NCBI GenBank assembly: GCA_900556705.1 | Contig: USPT01000005.1 | Coordinates: 1 to 19,698, forward strand | Source of the DNA: an uncultured Collinsella sp. | GTDB taxonomy: Bacteria; Actinomycetota; Coriobacteriia; Coriobacteriales; Coriobacteriaceae | DNA: 19,698 nucleotides | Reading direction: 5' to 3' | Notes under the pieces: generated by a model | The model's input: only the letters and a program-made list of their open reading frames with translations | Database searches by the model: none | What the model was told of the DNA's origin: nothing | Shown: piece after piece, positions 7,851 to 15,195 of the stretch | Numbering within the stretch: the stretch's first letter is position 1 | How the letters are laid out: each line of letters opens with the position of its first letter | Made by a program: the position numbers and the translations under genes

Positions 7851-9710
7851 TCACTGGGCAAACTGGCTGCGGTAGAGTTCGGCGTAGAAGCCGCCTGCCG
7901 CTAGCAGCTCGTCGTGCGTGCCGCGCTCGATAATCTGGCCGTCGCGCATGACCAGAATGCAATCGGCGTTGCGGATCGTCGACAGGCGGTGCGCCACCAC
8001 AAAGCTTGTGCGGCCGGCCATAAGCTCGTCGAACGCCGCCTGCACCTGCAACTCGGTGCGCGTATCGATACTCGACGTTGCCTCGTCCAGCAGCAAGATA
8101 GCCGGGTCGGTGAGCATGACGCGCGCGATGCACAGCAGCTGCTTTTGGCCCTGACTAAACGTGCCGCCGTCCTCGCCAATCACCGTGTCGTAGCCGCCTG
8201 GCAGCTGCACGATAAACTTGTGCGCGTGCGCGCGCTTGGCGGCTTCGATAACCTGCTCGCGCGTGGCATCTGGGCAACCGTAAGCGATGTTTTCCGCCAC
8301 CGTGCCCTCGAACAGCCACGTATCCTGTAGCACCATGCCAAAGCCGCGGCGCAGGCTTGCACGCGTGTAGTCACGCGAAGACCGGCCATCGACCATGATG
8401 CGGCCGGCATCGATATCGTAAAAACGCAGCAGCAGATTGATGAGCGTTGTCTTTCCGCAGCCCGTGGGACCGACCAGGGCAAAGCGCATGCCGGGCTTGG
8501 CCTCGATGCAGATATCCTGCAGCAGCTTGCGGTCGGGCACATAGCTAAAGTCCACGTGTTCAAAGGTCACCTCGCCCTGCGGGGCGGCAAGCTCTACGGC
8601 GTCCGACGCATCGGGTTCCTGCTCGCGGGCATCGAGCAGTGCAAACATGCGGCGCGCCGAGGCATACGCGGTCTGGATCTGCGTAATAACGTTGGTGACC
8701 TCGTTGAACGGCTTGGTGTACTGGTTGGCATAGGACAGGAAGATCTGCACGCCGCCCACCGTAAGCGCCGCCGGCACGCCCGTGATCACGCCCACGCAGC
8801 CGATCACAGCGACCACGGCATAGATGATGTTATTGATAAAGCGCGTGCCGGGGTTGGAGAGCGAGCCCATAAACTGCGCGCGCTCGCCTGCCGTATAGAG
8901 CTCGGCGTTAAGGGCATCAAAGCGCAGCTGCGCATTGGGGCCATAGGCAAAGGCGTCGACAAGCTTTTGCACGCCCACATACTCCTCGATATGGCCACCG
9001 AGCTGGCCTTGAATGCGCTGCTGTGCCGTAAAGCTTTTGTTGGAAAGCTTGGCGATGGCGCCGGCTGCAAAAATGGAAAGCGGCGTGACGAGCACCACCA
9101 CGAGCGTCATGGTCAGGTTAATGGAGAGCATAAACGCGAGCGTGCCAACGATGGTGATAACACCGGTGAAAAGCTGGGTAAAGCCCTGAAGCAGACCGTC
9201 GCCCACTTGGTCGACATCGTTGACCACACGGCTCATAAGGTCGCCGTGGGCGTGGCTGTCGATAAAGCTGAGCGGCATGCGACTGAGCTTATCGCTCGCC
9301 TCCACGCGCATGTCGCGCACCGTCTCGTAGGACAAGCGGTTGACGCAATAGCCCTGCAGCCACTGGAAGGCCGCCGCGCCCACCACGACAATCGCGAGCT
9401 TGGTAACGAGCGGCAGCAGCGCGTCAAAGTCCACCCGCCCGGCGGCAACGATCTGGTCGATGCCCTCACCAATGAGGATGGGCGTGTAGAGCTGCAAGAT
9501 AACCGAGACGGCAGCGCTCAAAAACGATGCCGCAAACGAGACGCGATGCGGGCGAACATAGCCCAGCAGGCGGCGGGTCACCGCGCCGGCGGGATAGCGC
9601 TCGGGATCGCCGGACTGGCGCGGACTGTCGCTCAGGTCGTTGAGGTTATCGTTACCGGACACGTTGGCCGTCATCGTGGCGACCGAACCGGAGGAAGTGT
9701 ACGGATTCAT
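7851..9710 (-). CDS. ABC exporter half-transporter, catalytically competent subunit
   Basis: A 619-residue fusion of membrane domain and nucleotide-binding domain (type IV ABC exporter). After a polar N-terminal tail of about 45 residues, six membrane helices span roughly 55-345. The ATPase domain follows: Walker A GPTGCGKT (414-421), Q-loop Q462, signature SQGQK (519-523), Walker B ILLLDE with E543, and switch His H574. All catalytic residues are present. The gene starts immediately after the upstream subunit's stop (TAA then ATG), with GGAGGG inside the end of that gene, so the two are translationally coupled. Together they resemble heterodimeric exporters such as TM287/288, LmrCD and EfrCD, which export drugs or lipids; the substrate here is unknown. 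No clear terminator follows the stop codon. Confidence 0.92.
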   Translation of the reverse strand: MNPYTSSGSVATMTANVSGNDNLNDLSDSPRQSGDPERYPAGAVTRRLLGYVRPHRVSFAASFLSAAVSVILQLYTPILIGEGIDQIVAAGRVDFDALLPLVTKLAIVVVGAAAFQWLQGYCVNRLSYETVRDMRVEASDKLSRMPLSFIDSHAHGDLMSRVVNDVDQVGDGLLQGFTQLFTGVITIVGTLAFMLSINLTMTLVVVLVTPLSIFAAGAIAKLSNKSFTAQQRIQGQLGGHIEEYVGVQKLVDAFAYGPNAQLRFDALNAELYTAGERAQFMGSLSNPGTRFINNIIYAVVAVIGCVGVITGVPAALTVGGVQIFLSYANQYTKPFNEVTNVITQIQTAYASARRMFALLDAREQEPDASDAVELAAPQGEVTFEHVDFSYVPDRKLLQDICIEAKPGMRFALVGPTGCGKTTLINLLLRFYDIDAGRIMVDGRSSRDYTRASLRRGFGMVLQDTWLFEGTVAENIAYGCPDATREQVIEAAKRAHAHKFIVQLPGGYDTVIGEDGGTFSQGQKQLLCIARVMLTDPAILLLDEATSSIDTRTELQVQAAFDELMAGRTSFVVAHRLSTIRNADCILVMRDGQIIERGTHDELLAAGGFYAELYRSQFAQ

Positions 9711-11582
9711 TTAGCAGCCCTCCTTTGCGCGGACGGATGCGGGGGCGCACGCGGCACCTGGGGCGGGCGCGGGACTTGGAGCAGACGCGGACGCCGTACT
9801 CCCCTGCTGGCCCTCGAGCTCCTCGCGGCGAAGCTGTGACTGGCAGATCTCGCGGTAGAGCTGGCAGGTCGCGTACAGCTCATCGTGCGTGCCCAGGCCC
9901 GCAACCGAGCCGTGGTCGAGTACGCAGATCATGTCGGCGTCGCGCACGGTCGAGACGCGCTGGCTCACAATGACCGTCGTGAGCGGCAGCCCACCCTCGG
10001 CGGCACCGCGCACGCTGCGCTCGCGAATGGCATGACGAAGCGCCGCATCGGTCTTAAAGTCGAGCGCCGAGGCAGAGTCATCCATGATTAGGACCTGCGG
10101 AGAGCCCACCAGAGCACGTGCGATGGTCAGGCGCTGGCGCTGGCCACCGCTAAAGTTCTTGCCACCCGCCTCGACCGGCGCGTCCAGACCTTGAGGTTTT
10201 TTGCGCACGAACTCGCTCGCCTGCGCCATATCGAGCGCCGCCCAAAGCTCATCGTCGGTTGCCGCATCGTCGCGCCAGATTAGGTTGCTGCGAATCGTGC
10301 CGCTCACGAGCGACGCGCGCTGCGGAACGGTCGCGACCACACGGCGCAGCTGGTCGAGCGGCCAGGTGCGCACGTCGGCACCCATCACGCTCACGCTGCC
10401 GGTGCTCGCATCGTACAGGCGCGGGATAAGCGAGACGAGCGTGGACTTGCCGCTACCCGTGCCGCCGATAATGCCGAGCGTTTTGCCCAGCGGGAGCTCC
10501 AAGGTCACATCGCTCACGGCATTTGCCGCGCCCGCGCCAAACGAAAAGCTCGCATGGTCAAAGCTCAGCGCAGGGACTGGAGCGACATTGCCCGGCTCGG
10601 GCAGTGCGACCGGCTGGTTGCCCTCGTCGGTGATGCTCGGCTCGCAGTTGAGCACCTCATTGATGCGCGACGCGCTGGCGCTCGCCTTGGTAAAGACAAC
10701 GACCAGGTTGGCGACGTACACGATGGAGGTCAGGGTCTGCGTCATGTAGTTCACAAATGCCATGACCTGGCCCTGCGTAAGCTCACCCACGTTGACCTGG
10801 ATGCCGCCCACCCACAGGATGGCGCACACGCCCAGGTTCATCACCAAAAACGTTACGGGGTTAAGGATCGACGAGAGCTTGCCCACCGCGATGGCGGTAT
10901 GGGCCTGGTCGTCGGCGGCTTGGGCAAAGCGCTCACGCTCGTGGTCTCCGCGCACAAAGGCGCGAACCACGCGGGTGCCCGAAAGCCCCTCGCGGCAAAT
11001 GAGCGCAATGCGGTCGAGCTTTGCCTGCAGCTGCTTGTAGTACGGAATGCAGCGCGCCATGACAAACCAAAACACCAGGCCGATGGCGGGCGTGCAGATT
11101 AAAAAGATGATGCCGAGCTTAAGGTCGATGGCAAGGGCCGCGCACATGGAGCCCACCGCCAGGAAGGGCCAGCGGATGAGCATGCGTACGCCCAGTGCCA
11201 CGGCAAGCTGCACCTGGTTGACGTCGTTGGTGATGCGGGTGATGAGCGACGGCGTGCCAAAGCGGTCGAGCTCGGCGTAGCTCAGCTTATTGATGTGTTG
11301 GTAAAGCGCACCACGGATATCGGTACCCATGCCCTGCGAGGTCAGCGCCGCCATCTTTTGGCAGATGAGCGTAAACGAGATGCCGATCACAGCCATAGCG
11401 CCAAGCAGCATACCGTAGTGGACGACGGCGTTGACATCGTGCGCGCCGATACCTCTATCGATCATCCGGGCAATCACCAGCGGCGTCAGCAGGTCAAAGA
11501 TCACTTCGACCAGCTTGCACGCAGGACCAATCACCATATACCGGCGAAACTTACCACCAAAACGCCTGAGCAGCTCAATCAT
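9711..11582 (-). CDS. ABC exporter half-transporter, degenerate-site subunit
   Basis: A 623-residue partner of the downstream subunit, with six membrane helices in about 15-300. NBD landmarks: Walker A GGTGSGKS (373-380), signature SGGQR (478-482), Walker B VLIMDD (497-502), where the usual catalytic Glu is Asp (D502), and QR (Q541) in place of the switch His. This paired loss is the hallmark of the non-hydrolysing site in heterodimeric exporters (TM287 and LmrC type). The C-terminus is an unusual Ala/Pro/Ser-rich tail of about 40 residues. The ATG at 11582 has AGGGAG 9 nt upstream and is preferred over a TTG 11 codons earlier. It is the first gene of the operon. No MarR-type regulator lies beside it, though an inverted repeat overlaps its promoter. 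Confidence 0.92.
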   Translation of the reverse strand: MIELLRRFGGKFRRYMVIGPACKLVEVIFDLLTPLVIARMIDRGIGAHDVNAVVHYGMLLGAMAVIGISFTLICQKMAALTSQGMGTDIRGALYQHINKLSYAELDRFGTPSLITRITNDVNQVQLAVALGVRMLIRWPFLAVGSMCAALAIDLKLGIIFLICTPAIGLVFWFVMARCIPYYKQLQAKLDRIALICREGLSGTRVVRAFVRGDHERERFAQAADDQAHTAIAVGKLSSILNPVTFLVMNLGVCAILWVGGIQVNVGELTQGQVMAFVNYMTQTLTSIVYVANLVVVFTKASASASRINEVLNCEPSITDEGNQPVALPEPGNVAPVPALSFDHASFSFGAGAANAVSDVTLELPLGKTLGIIGGTGSGKSTLVSLIPRLYDASTGSVSVMGADVRTWPLDQLRRVVATVPQRASLVSGTIRSNLIWRDDAATDDELWAALDMAQASEFVRKKPQGLDAPVEAGGKNFSGGQRQRLTIARALVGSPQVLIMDDSASALDFKTDAALRHAIRERSVRGAAEGGLPLTTVIVSQRVSTVRDADMICVLDHGSVAGLGTHDELYATCQLYREICQSQLRREELEGQQGSTASASAPSPAPAPGAACAPASVRAKEGC

Positions 11583-11595
11583 AAATAGGCGCTCC

Positions 11596-11655
11596 CTATC
11601 ATCATCTCTCTTCAATCTGATTCATGATAGTACGGCGAGCACTGGAGATGCGTAA
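11596..11655 (-). promoter_or_regulatory. Promoter of the ABC exporter operon with overlapping inverted repeat
   Basis: Minus strand: TTACGC (11655-11650), 17 nt, TACTAT (11632-11627). An inverted repeat CTATCAT/ATGATAG (11596-11602 and 11624-11630) overlaps the -10 and the likely start of transcription. It could be an operator or a leader hairpin. The 135 nt between this and LPE4 hold nothing I recognise. Confidence 0.45.
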
Positions 11656-11790
11656 GCAACTCGTTACAGATGTTAAGGCGAAGCAAGCACGAAGGCCACC
11701 AGTACCCAAGGCATGTATCCGCCGCTGTTTTGGCAAAGCCAGCGAGCAACACAAAGCAAGGGATTAAATTATCCGATAAATGCGCCTCTA

Positions 11791-11931
11791 CGGGTGATTT
11801 TTGGACGACGGGGCCCGGCCGGCGACGAGGTATTTGGTAGTCGAGCGATCCCGCAGGCGCAGCCGAGGACCAGCGAGACACCAAATACCTCGTTGCCGGC
11901 CGGGCCATGTCGCGGCACCAAAAAGCGCCCG
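11791..11931 (-). repeat. Long palindromic element LPE4 abutting the SRP RNA gene
   Basis: The inner arms 11811-11838 and 11880-11907 (left GGGCCCGGCCGGCGACGAGG) pair with one or two mismatches. Outer arms CGGGTGATTTTTGG (11791-11804) and CCAAAAAGCGCCCG (11918-11931) pair as well. The short core holds CCGCAGGCGCAGCCGAGGAC, which resembles the core ends of LPE3. The minus-strand TTTTT of the outer arm follows the SRP RNA 3' end by about 9 nt and may form its termination tract. Confidence 0.7.
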
Positions 11932-11932
11932 T

Positions 11933-12033
11933 GTGCTCGATGGATTCGGATGCCCGACAGAGGCTCCTTATGGCTGCTTCCTTCCGGACCTGACCAGATT
12001 CGGAACATGTCGTCATCCGAACCCATCGAACGC
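11933..12033 (-). ncRNA. ffs: Signal recognition particle RNA, small bacterial (4.5S) type
   Basis: The minus strand carries the universal SRP domain IV sequence GTCAGGTCCGGAAGGAAGC followed by AGCC, with the GGAA-type loop and asymmetric internal loop that bind Ffh. The ends form a long helix: the 5' 20 nt starting GCGTTCGATGGG pair with the 3' 20 nt ending CATCGAGCAC at 19 of 20 positions. About 101 nt, with no Alu domain. This RNA forms the SRP with Ffh and targets membrane proteins to the translocase. End positions are estimated from helix pairing, good to a few nt. Confidence 0.93.
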
Positions 12034-12049
12034 GCTAGACGCTCGGTAT

Positions 12050-12078
12050 ATTTTACCCGCTCCCGCCCGATGGGGCAA
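12050..12078 (-). promoter_or_regulatory. Promoter of the SRP RNA gene
   Basis: Minus strand TTGCCC (12078-12073), a 17-nt spacer, TAAAAT (12055-12050). Transcription would begin about 10 nt upstream of the folded RNA, suggesting a short trimmed 5' leader. Confidence 0.65.
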
Positions 12079-12087
12079 GGTGGCTAA

Positions 12088-12154
12088 TTTCGGACGGGGC
12101 TTTTGACTACTTGGGCAATCAGATCGACAAGTAGTCAAATAAGCCCCGTCCCAA
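12088..12154. repeat. Palindrome P1 upstream of the SRP RNA
   Basis: TTTCGGACGGGGCTT then TTGACTACTTG (from 12088) pairs with CAAGTAGTCAAATAAGCCCCG and the following TCCCAAA (to 12154), with a 2-nt bulge and a 14-nt loop. It is a 26-bp stem, first of three successive palindromes in the 440-nt gap between SRP RNA and tadA. Confidence 0.7.
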
Positions 12155-12189
12155 AAAGACTGGTCTGACGCTGTGCAACGAAAGGGGCC

Positions 12190-12319
12190 CATCTACTACG
12201 TTTAAGCCGTAGGAGCCAACCATAGCCGGCTTTTTCGAAAATCGGCAAGCCTTCTACCTGCGGTTTTGTTTTCGCATATTCCAGGATGGTCGAGGGTGCT
12301 CGGCTAAACGTAGTAGATG
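12190..12319. repeat. Palindrome P2: 15-bp outer arms around a branched interior
   Basis: CATCTACTACGTTTA (12190-12204) pairs perfectly with TAAACGTAGTAGATG (12305-12319). Inside, CCGTAGG can pair with CCTGCGG and GCCG with CGGC around a TTTTTCGAAAAT loop. The interior can be read as peptide-like on the minus strand, but no start or ribosome site supports a gene. Confidence 0.6.
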
Positions 12320-12386
12320 ACCGCATTTCATGGCGGACGGTCCGACCTAAGGCCCAAGGCGGCCAGCCTCGGATAGCCATTCTCGA

Positions 12387-12452
12387 TGTTGCGGTGGAAT
12401 AGTTCCTGTTTTGCGGCTGAGGGCCAAAAACAGGAACTATTTCACCGCAACA
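12387..12452. repeat. Palindrome P3 just after the tadA-glycerate kinase stop codon
   Basis: TGTTGCGGTGGAATAGTTCC then TGTTTT (from 12387) pairs with AAAACAGGAACTATTTCACC and GCAACA (to 12452), with one G-U-type pair and a loop of about 14 nt. It lies 22 nt beyond the stop at 12475. There is no U-run, so it is not a textbook terminator, but a 26-bp hairpin could protect the 3' end. Confidence 0.7.
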
Positions 12453-12474
12453 TATTGAGCTTTCCTGGAGAGAC

Positions 12475-14256
12475 TTAGATGCGGGCGAGGTCGTAGGATC
12501 GGGCGGCGGCTTCACCGGCGCAGATGAGGTTGATTGTGGCTTCCTGGGGGTCGAGCGCTTGGTCAAGGGGCATGGGTCTGCGACAGACCGGCAGAACTAA
12601 GTCGACACCCTGCCCATACACCGCATCCAGGTTGTCAGCACGACCGCCCACGACGGCGACCACCGGCTTGCCATATCGCTTCGCACGACGGGCCACGCCC
12701 ACCGGTGCCTTTCCAGCGGCGGACTGCTCATCCATATTGCCCTCGCCCGTAATGACCAAATCGACATCGCGCACGCGCTCGTCAAACCCAATCAGATCGA
12801 GCACCGTCTCCACGCCCGAACGCAGCTCCGCACCGAGCGCTAGCAACGCGGCGCCCAGGCCGCCGGCGGCGCCGGCACCGGGCACACCGAGCACCGAGCC
12901 AAATGTCCGTGCACCCTCGGGCACGCGCAACAACCCCTGAGCCCGCGCCCCGGTAATCGCCGCATCGAGCAGGCGACCATAGCCGACCATCCAGCTGTCG
13001 TACCTGCGCAGCGCCTCGGCATCATCCGTCGGCAGACCCTTCTGCCCGCCAAACACCGCCAGTGCGCCTCGACGCCCCACGAGCGGATTCTCGACATCGG
13101 AAAGCACCACGACACGCGCGCCATTCAGTACCCGAAGCGCTGGTGCCAAATCGATACCCGCCACGTGTTCAAGGCCCGCCAGGCCGGGGGCGATATCGCA
13201 GCCCTGATCATCGACCACACGCGCGCCCAGCGCCTGCAGCATGCCGGCGCCGCCGTCGTTGGTGGCGCTGCCGCCCAAGCCAATATAGATCGTCTTTGCA
13301 CCCGCGCGAACCGCACGAAGCATCAGTTCGCCCACGCCATAAGTTGTGGCCGCCAACGCCGCCGGCTCCGTGCAGGGCGAATACCCAATACCCGCCGCCT
13401 CGGCCATCTCAATTACAGCCGAGTCGTGCTCGTCGTCCACCAGTATCCGGGCAGACACGCGGTCGCCCAAGGGGCCTGCGACTTCACATGCCACGACCTC
13501 ACCGCCGCACGCGGCAATGGCATCGAGCGTTCCCTCGCCACCATCTGCCAGCGGCAAAGCGCCCAGCTCGGCATCGGGCCACACACGGCGCACGCCTTCG
13601 GCAACGGCTTTCTCCGCCTGTGCGCTCGAAACGCTACCCTTAAAGGAGTCGATCGCCAGCAGCACACGGCGGGGCCGGCGGCACGCGGCACCAAAATCGA
13701 CCGCCTCAACGGCAGTATCTTCGACACACGCGAGCGCCTCGGCATGAGCGGCATGCGCCTCAAGATCGGCCCCACAACCGCAGCCAGCACCTTCGGTGCC
13801 ACGCAGCCCACTAAAATAGCTGCTCAGCACTTCACGGCACTCGCCTGCCAGCACGCCGGCGGTCACATTAAACCGATGGTTCAGGCGCGAATCGGCATTG
13901 AGGTCGTACAGCGAGCCCAGTGCACCCGCCTTGGCATCGGTCGCGCCATACACGCAACGTCCCACGCGCGCGTTAACCATAAGCCCCGCGCACATACAGC
14001 AGGGCTCGAGCGTTACATAGACCGTGCAATCGGAAAGGCGCCAGCGACCGAGCGACCGAGCGACAGCGCACAGGGCCGCGAACTCTGCATGCGCCGAAGG
14101 GTCCTGGTCGAGCTCGCGGCGATTATGCGCCCTCGCGACGATCTCACCTGCGCGCACCACTACGGCACCGATCGGCACCTCGCCCACCGCCGCGGCGGCA
14201 CGCGCCTCCGCCAGCGCCTCGCTCATGAACTTCTCATCGATTCCGGTGCTCGTCAT
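12475..14256 (-). CDS. Fusion: tRNA adenosine-34 deaminase (TadA) + glycerate 2-kinase
   Basis: A 593-residue single frame. Residues 1-152 are a complete TadA: HAE (56-58, Zn ligand and proton shuttle), PCCMC (85-89, Zn ligands C86/C89), PIGAVVV (28-34). It converts A34 to inosine in tRNA-Arg(ACG). A linker of about 44 residues (153-196) contains CGCG and Ala/Glu-rich sequence. From 197 a glycerate kinase of the GarK/GlxK family follows: VLLAIDSFKGSVSS (198-211), PLADGGEGTLDA (235-246), then IGLGGSATNDGGAGML and ITGEGNMDEQS further on, about 397 residues, the family's normal length. It phosphorylates D-glycerate to 2-phosphoglycerate. The ATG at 14256 has AGGGAAGG 6 nt upstream; a GTG 17 codons earlier has no such site. 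The linker has no ATG, and the only GTG near the kinase start (V198) lacks a ribosome site, so one polypeptide is expected. Both enzyme calls are firm. Confidence 0.9.
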   Translation of the reverse strand: MTSTGIDEKFMSEALAEARAAAAVGEVPIGAVVVRAGEIVARAHNRRELDQDPSAHAEFAALCAVARSLGRWRLSDCTVYVTLEPCCMCAGLMVNARVGRCVYGATDAKAGALGSLYDLNADSRLNHRFNVTAGVLAGECREVLSSYFSGLRGTEGAGCGCGADLEAHAAHAEALACVEDTAVEAVDFGAACRRPRRVLLAIDSFKGSVSSAQAEKAVAEGVRRVWPDAELGALPLADGGEGTLDAIAACGGEVVACEVAGPLGDRVSARILVDDEHDSAVIEMAEAAGIGYSPCTEPAALAATTYGVGELMLRAVRAGAKTIYIGLGGSATNDGGAGMLQALGARVVDDQGCDIAPGLAGLEHVAGIDLAPALRVLNGARVVVLSDVENPLVGRRGALAVFGGQKGLPTDDAEALRRYDSWMVGYGRLLDAAITGARAQGLLRVPEGARTFGSVLGVPGAGAAGGLGAALLALGAELRSGVETVLDLIGFDERVRDVDLVITGEGNMDEQSAAGKAPVGVARRAKRYGKPVVAVVGGRADNLDAVYGQGVDLVLPVCRRPMPLDQALDPQEATINLICAGEAAARSYDLARI

Positions 14257-14268
14257 CGTTCGCCTTCC

Positions 14269-14297
14269 CTGTTGCAAATCCAAAACGATGCTATCAT
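14269..14297 (+). promoter_or_regulatory. Likely promoter of tRNA-Ser
   Basis: TATCAT at 14292-14297 is a good -10, about 10 nt before the tRNA. The -35 is weak: CTGTTG at 17 nt, or TTGCAA at only 14 nt. It overlaps the 5' leader of the divergent tadA fusion. Confidence 0.4.
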
Positions 14298-14307
14298 TAC
14301 GACTCAC

Positions 14308-14397
14308 GGAGAGATGGCAGAGCGGTTGAATGCGGCGGTCTTGAAAACCGTTGAGCGCGAGAGCGTTCCGGGGGTTCGAATCCCCCTCTCTCCGCCA
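14308..14397 (+). tRNA. tRNA-Ser (anticodon UGA), CCA encoded
   Basis: The acceptor stem GGAGAGA pairs with TCTCTCC, discriminator G, then encoded CCA (14395-14397). The anticodon loop CTTGAAA places TGA at 14342-14344. The long variable arm (GAGCGCGAGAGCGTTC) is typical of class II serine tRNA, and GGTTCGAATCC forms the T arm. It reads UCA and other UCN codons. It is divergent from the tadA fusion and converges on the tetR gene, whose stop codon starts 2 nt after CCA, leaving no room for a separate terminator. Confidence 0.97.
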
Positions 14398-14399
14398 CC

Positions 14400-14984
14400 T
14401 TAGTGATTCACCGGCGTCATGGTGCGCTCAAACAGCGCATCGACCACGTCGGCCATCTCGGGTCGACGCTCAAGATCGTGGCCCGATTCCCACCAATTTG
14501 TGAACAATCGAATAATGCCACCGGCGATAAACTCCGATGTCGTCTCGAGCGAAACGGGCGCCAGGGCGTCTTCGGCAAGCGAGCTCATCACACGCTCGCG
14601 GATGGAACGCGCAATGCGGTCGCAAATCATGCCGGTCAGCATTCCCGACATGCTGCTGGCCAAAAGGTTATCCATGAGCTGCTCATGCGCCAGAATCATA
14701 TTCATGGCATCGTCAAAGACCTCATGGCGAAGCGCCCGTACGTCATCAAGCGGCTCCGCGTCCGCTGCATCGGTCCGGTTTTGCGGCAAGCCCGTCATAA
14801 GCTCATCGATATAGAAGGCAAAGTAATCGTTTTTATCACGAAAATGCTTATAGAACGTTGTGCGGCGAATCAGGGCCCGGTCGCAAAGCATGGCAACCGT
14901 CAAATCCTCAAACCGATGCTCTTCCAAAAGCTCGGTAAAGGCATCGAACAGGGCACGATAGGTTTTCTTGATGCGAAGGTCCAT
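14400..14984 (-). CDS. TetR/AcrR-family transcriptional regulator
   Basis: 194 residues starting MDLRIKKTYRALFDAFTELL. The N-terminal helix-turn-helix is typical: FEDLTVAMLCDRALIRRTTF then YKHFRDKNDYF, the YxHFxxK signature of the family. The C-terminal ligand domain is helical and ends FERTMTPVNH. TetR-like C-terminal domains of this type occur in many Gram-positive regulators of exporters or metabolism; the ligand is unknown. The start is uncertain: the ATG at 14984 has GAGG 12 nt upstream, while an ATG at 14996 directly abuts that GAGG. The long open frame further upstream is not coding. It is divergent from lemA with 211 nt between. An inverted repeat GGTGTA/TACACC lies in the leader and might be a self-operator. 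Confidence 0.85.
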   Translation of the reverse strand: MDLRIKKTYRALFDAFTELLEEHRFEDLTVAMLCDRALIRRTTFYKHFRDKNDYFAFYIDELMTGLPQNRTDAADAEPLDDVRALRHEVFDDAMNMILAHEQLMDNLLASSMSGMLTGMICDRIARSIRERVMSSLAEDALAPVSLETTSEFIAGGIIRLFTNWWESGHDLERRPEMADVVDALFERTMTPVNH

Positions 14985-15104
14985 CCGTATCGCCATCCTC
15001 AAGGTGTAGACAGCATTCCTTAATTTGTCGCATATCTTACACCTGTACCACCCGTTCCATATTGGCGGCCCCTCCTTGGCGGAAACATAACGCTTACCGG
15101 AAAG

Positions 15105-15134
15105 TTCGGTATCGCCAAAGGTTGCGGGTATACT
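15105..15134 (+). promoter_or_regulatory. Promoter of lemA
   Basis: TTCGGT (15105-15110), 18 nt, TATACT (15129-15134). The leader then forms a hairpin, GGCAGCCGGCG-CAAAA-CGCCGCTGCC (about 15152-15178), before the GGAG ribosome site. Confidence 0.5.
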
Positions 15135-15195
15135 AGTAGCGTTACACCAACGGCAGCCGGCGCAAAACGCCGCTGCCATTCGAAACGGAGACATC

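Noticed and set aside
12135..12566. Protein-coding gene in the tadA-SRP RNA gap on the minus strand
   Set aside because: The frame runs out of the tadA-fusion 3' end in another frame and through palindromes P1-P3; the apparent peptide reflects the repeat, with no start signal.
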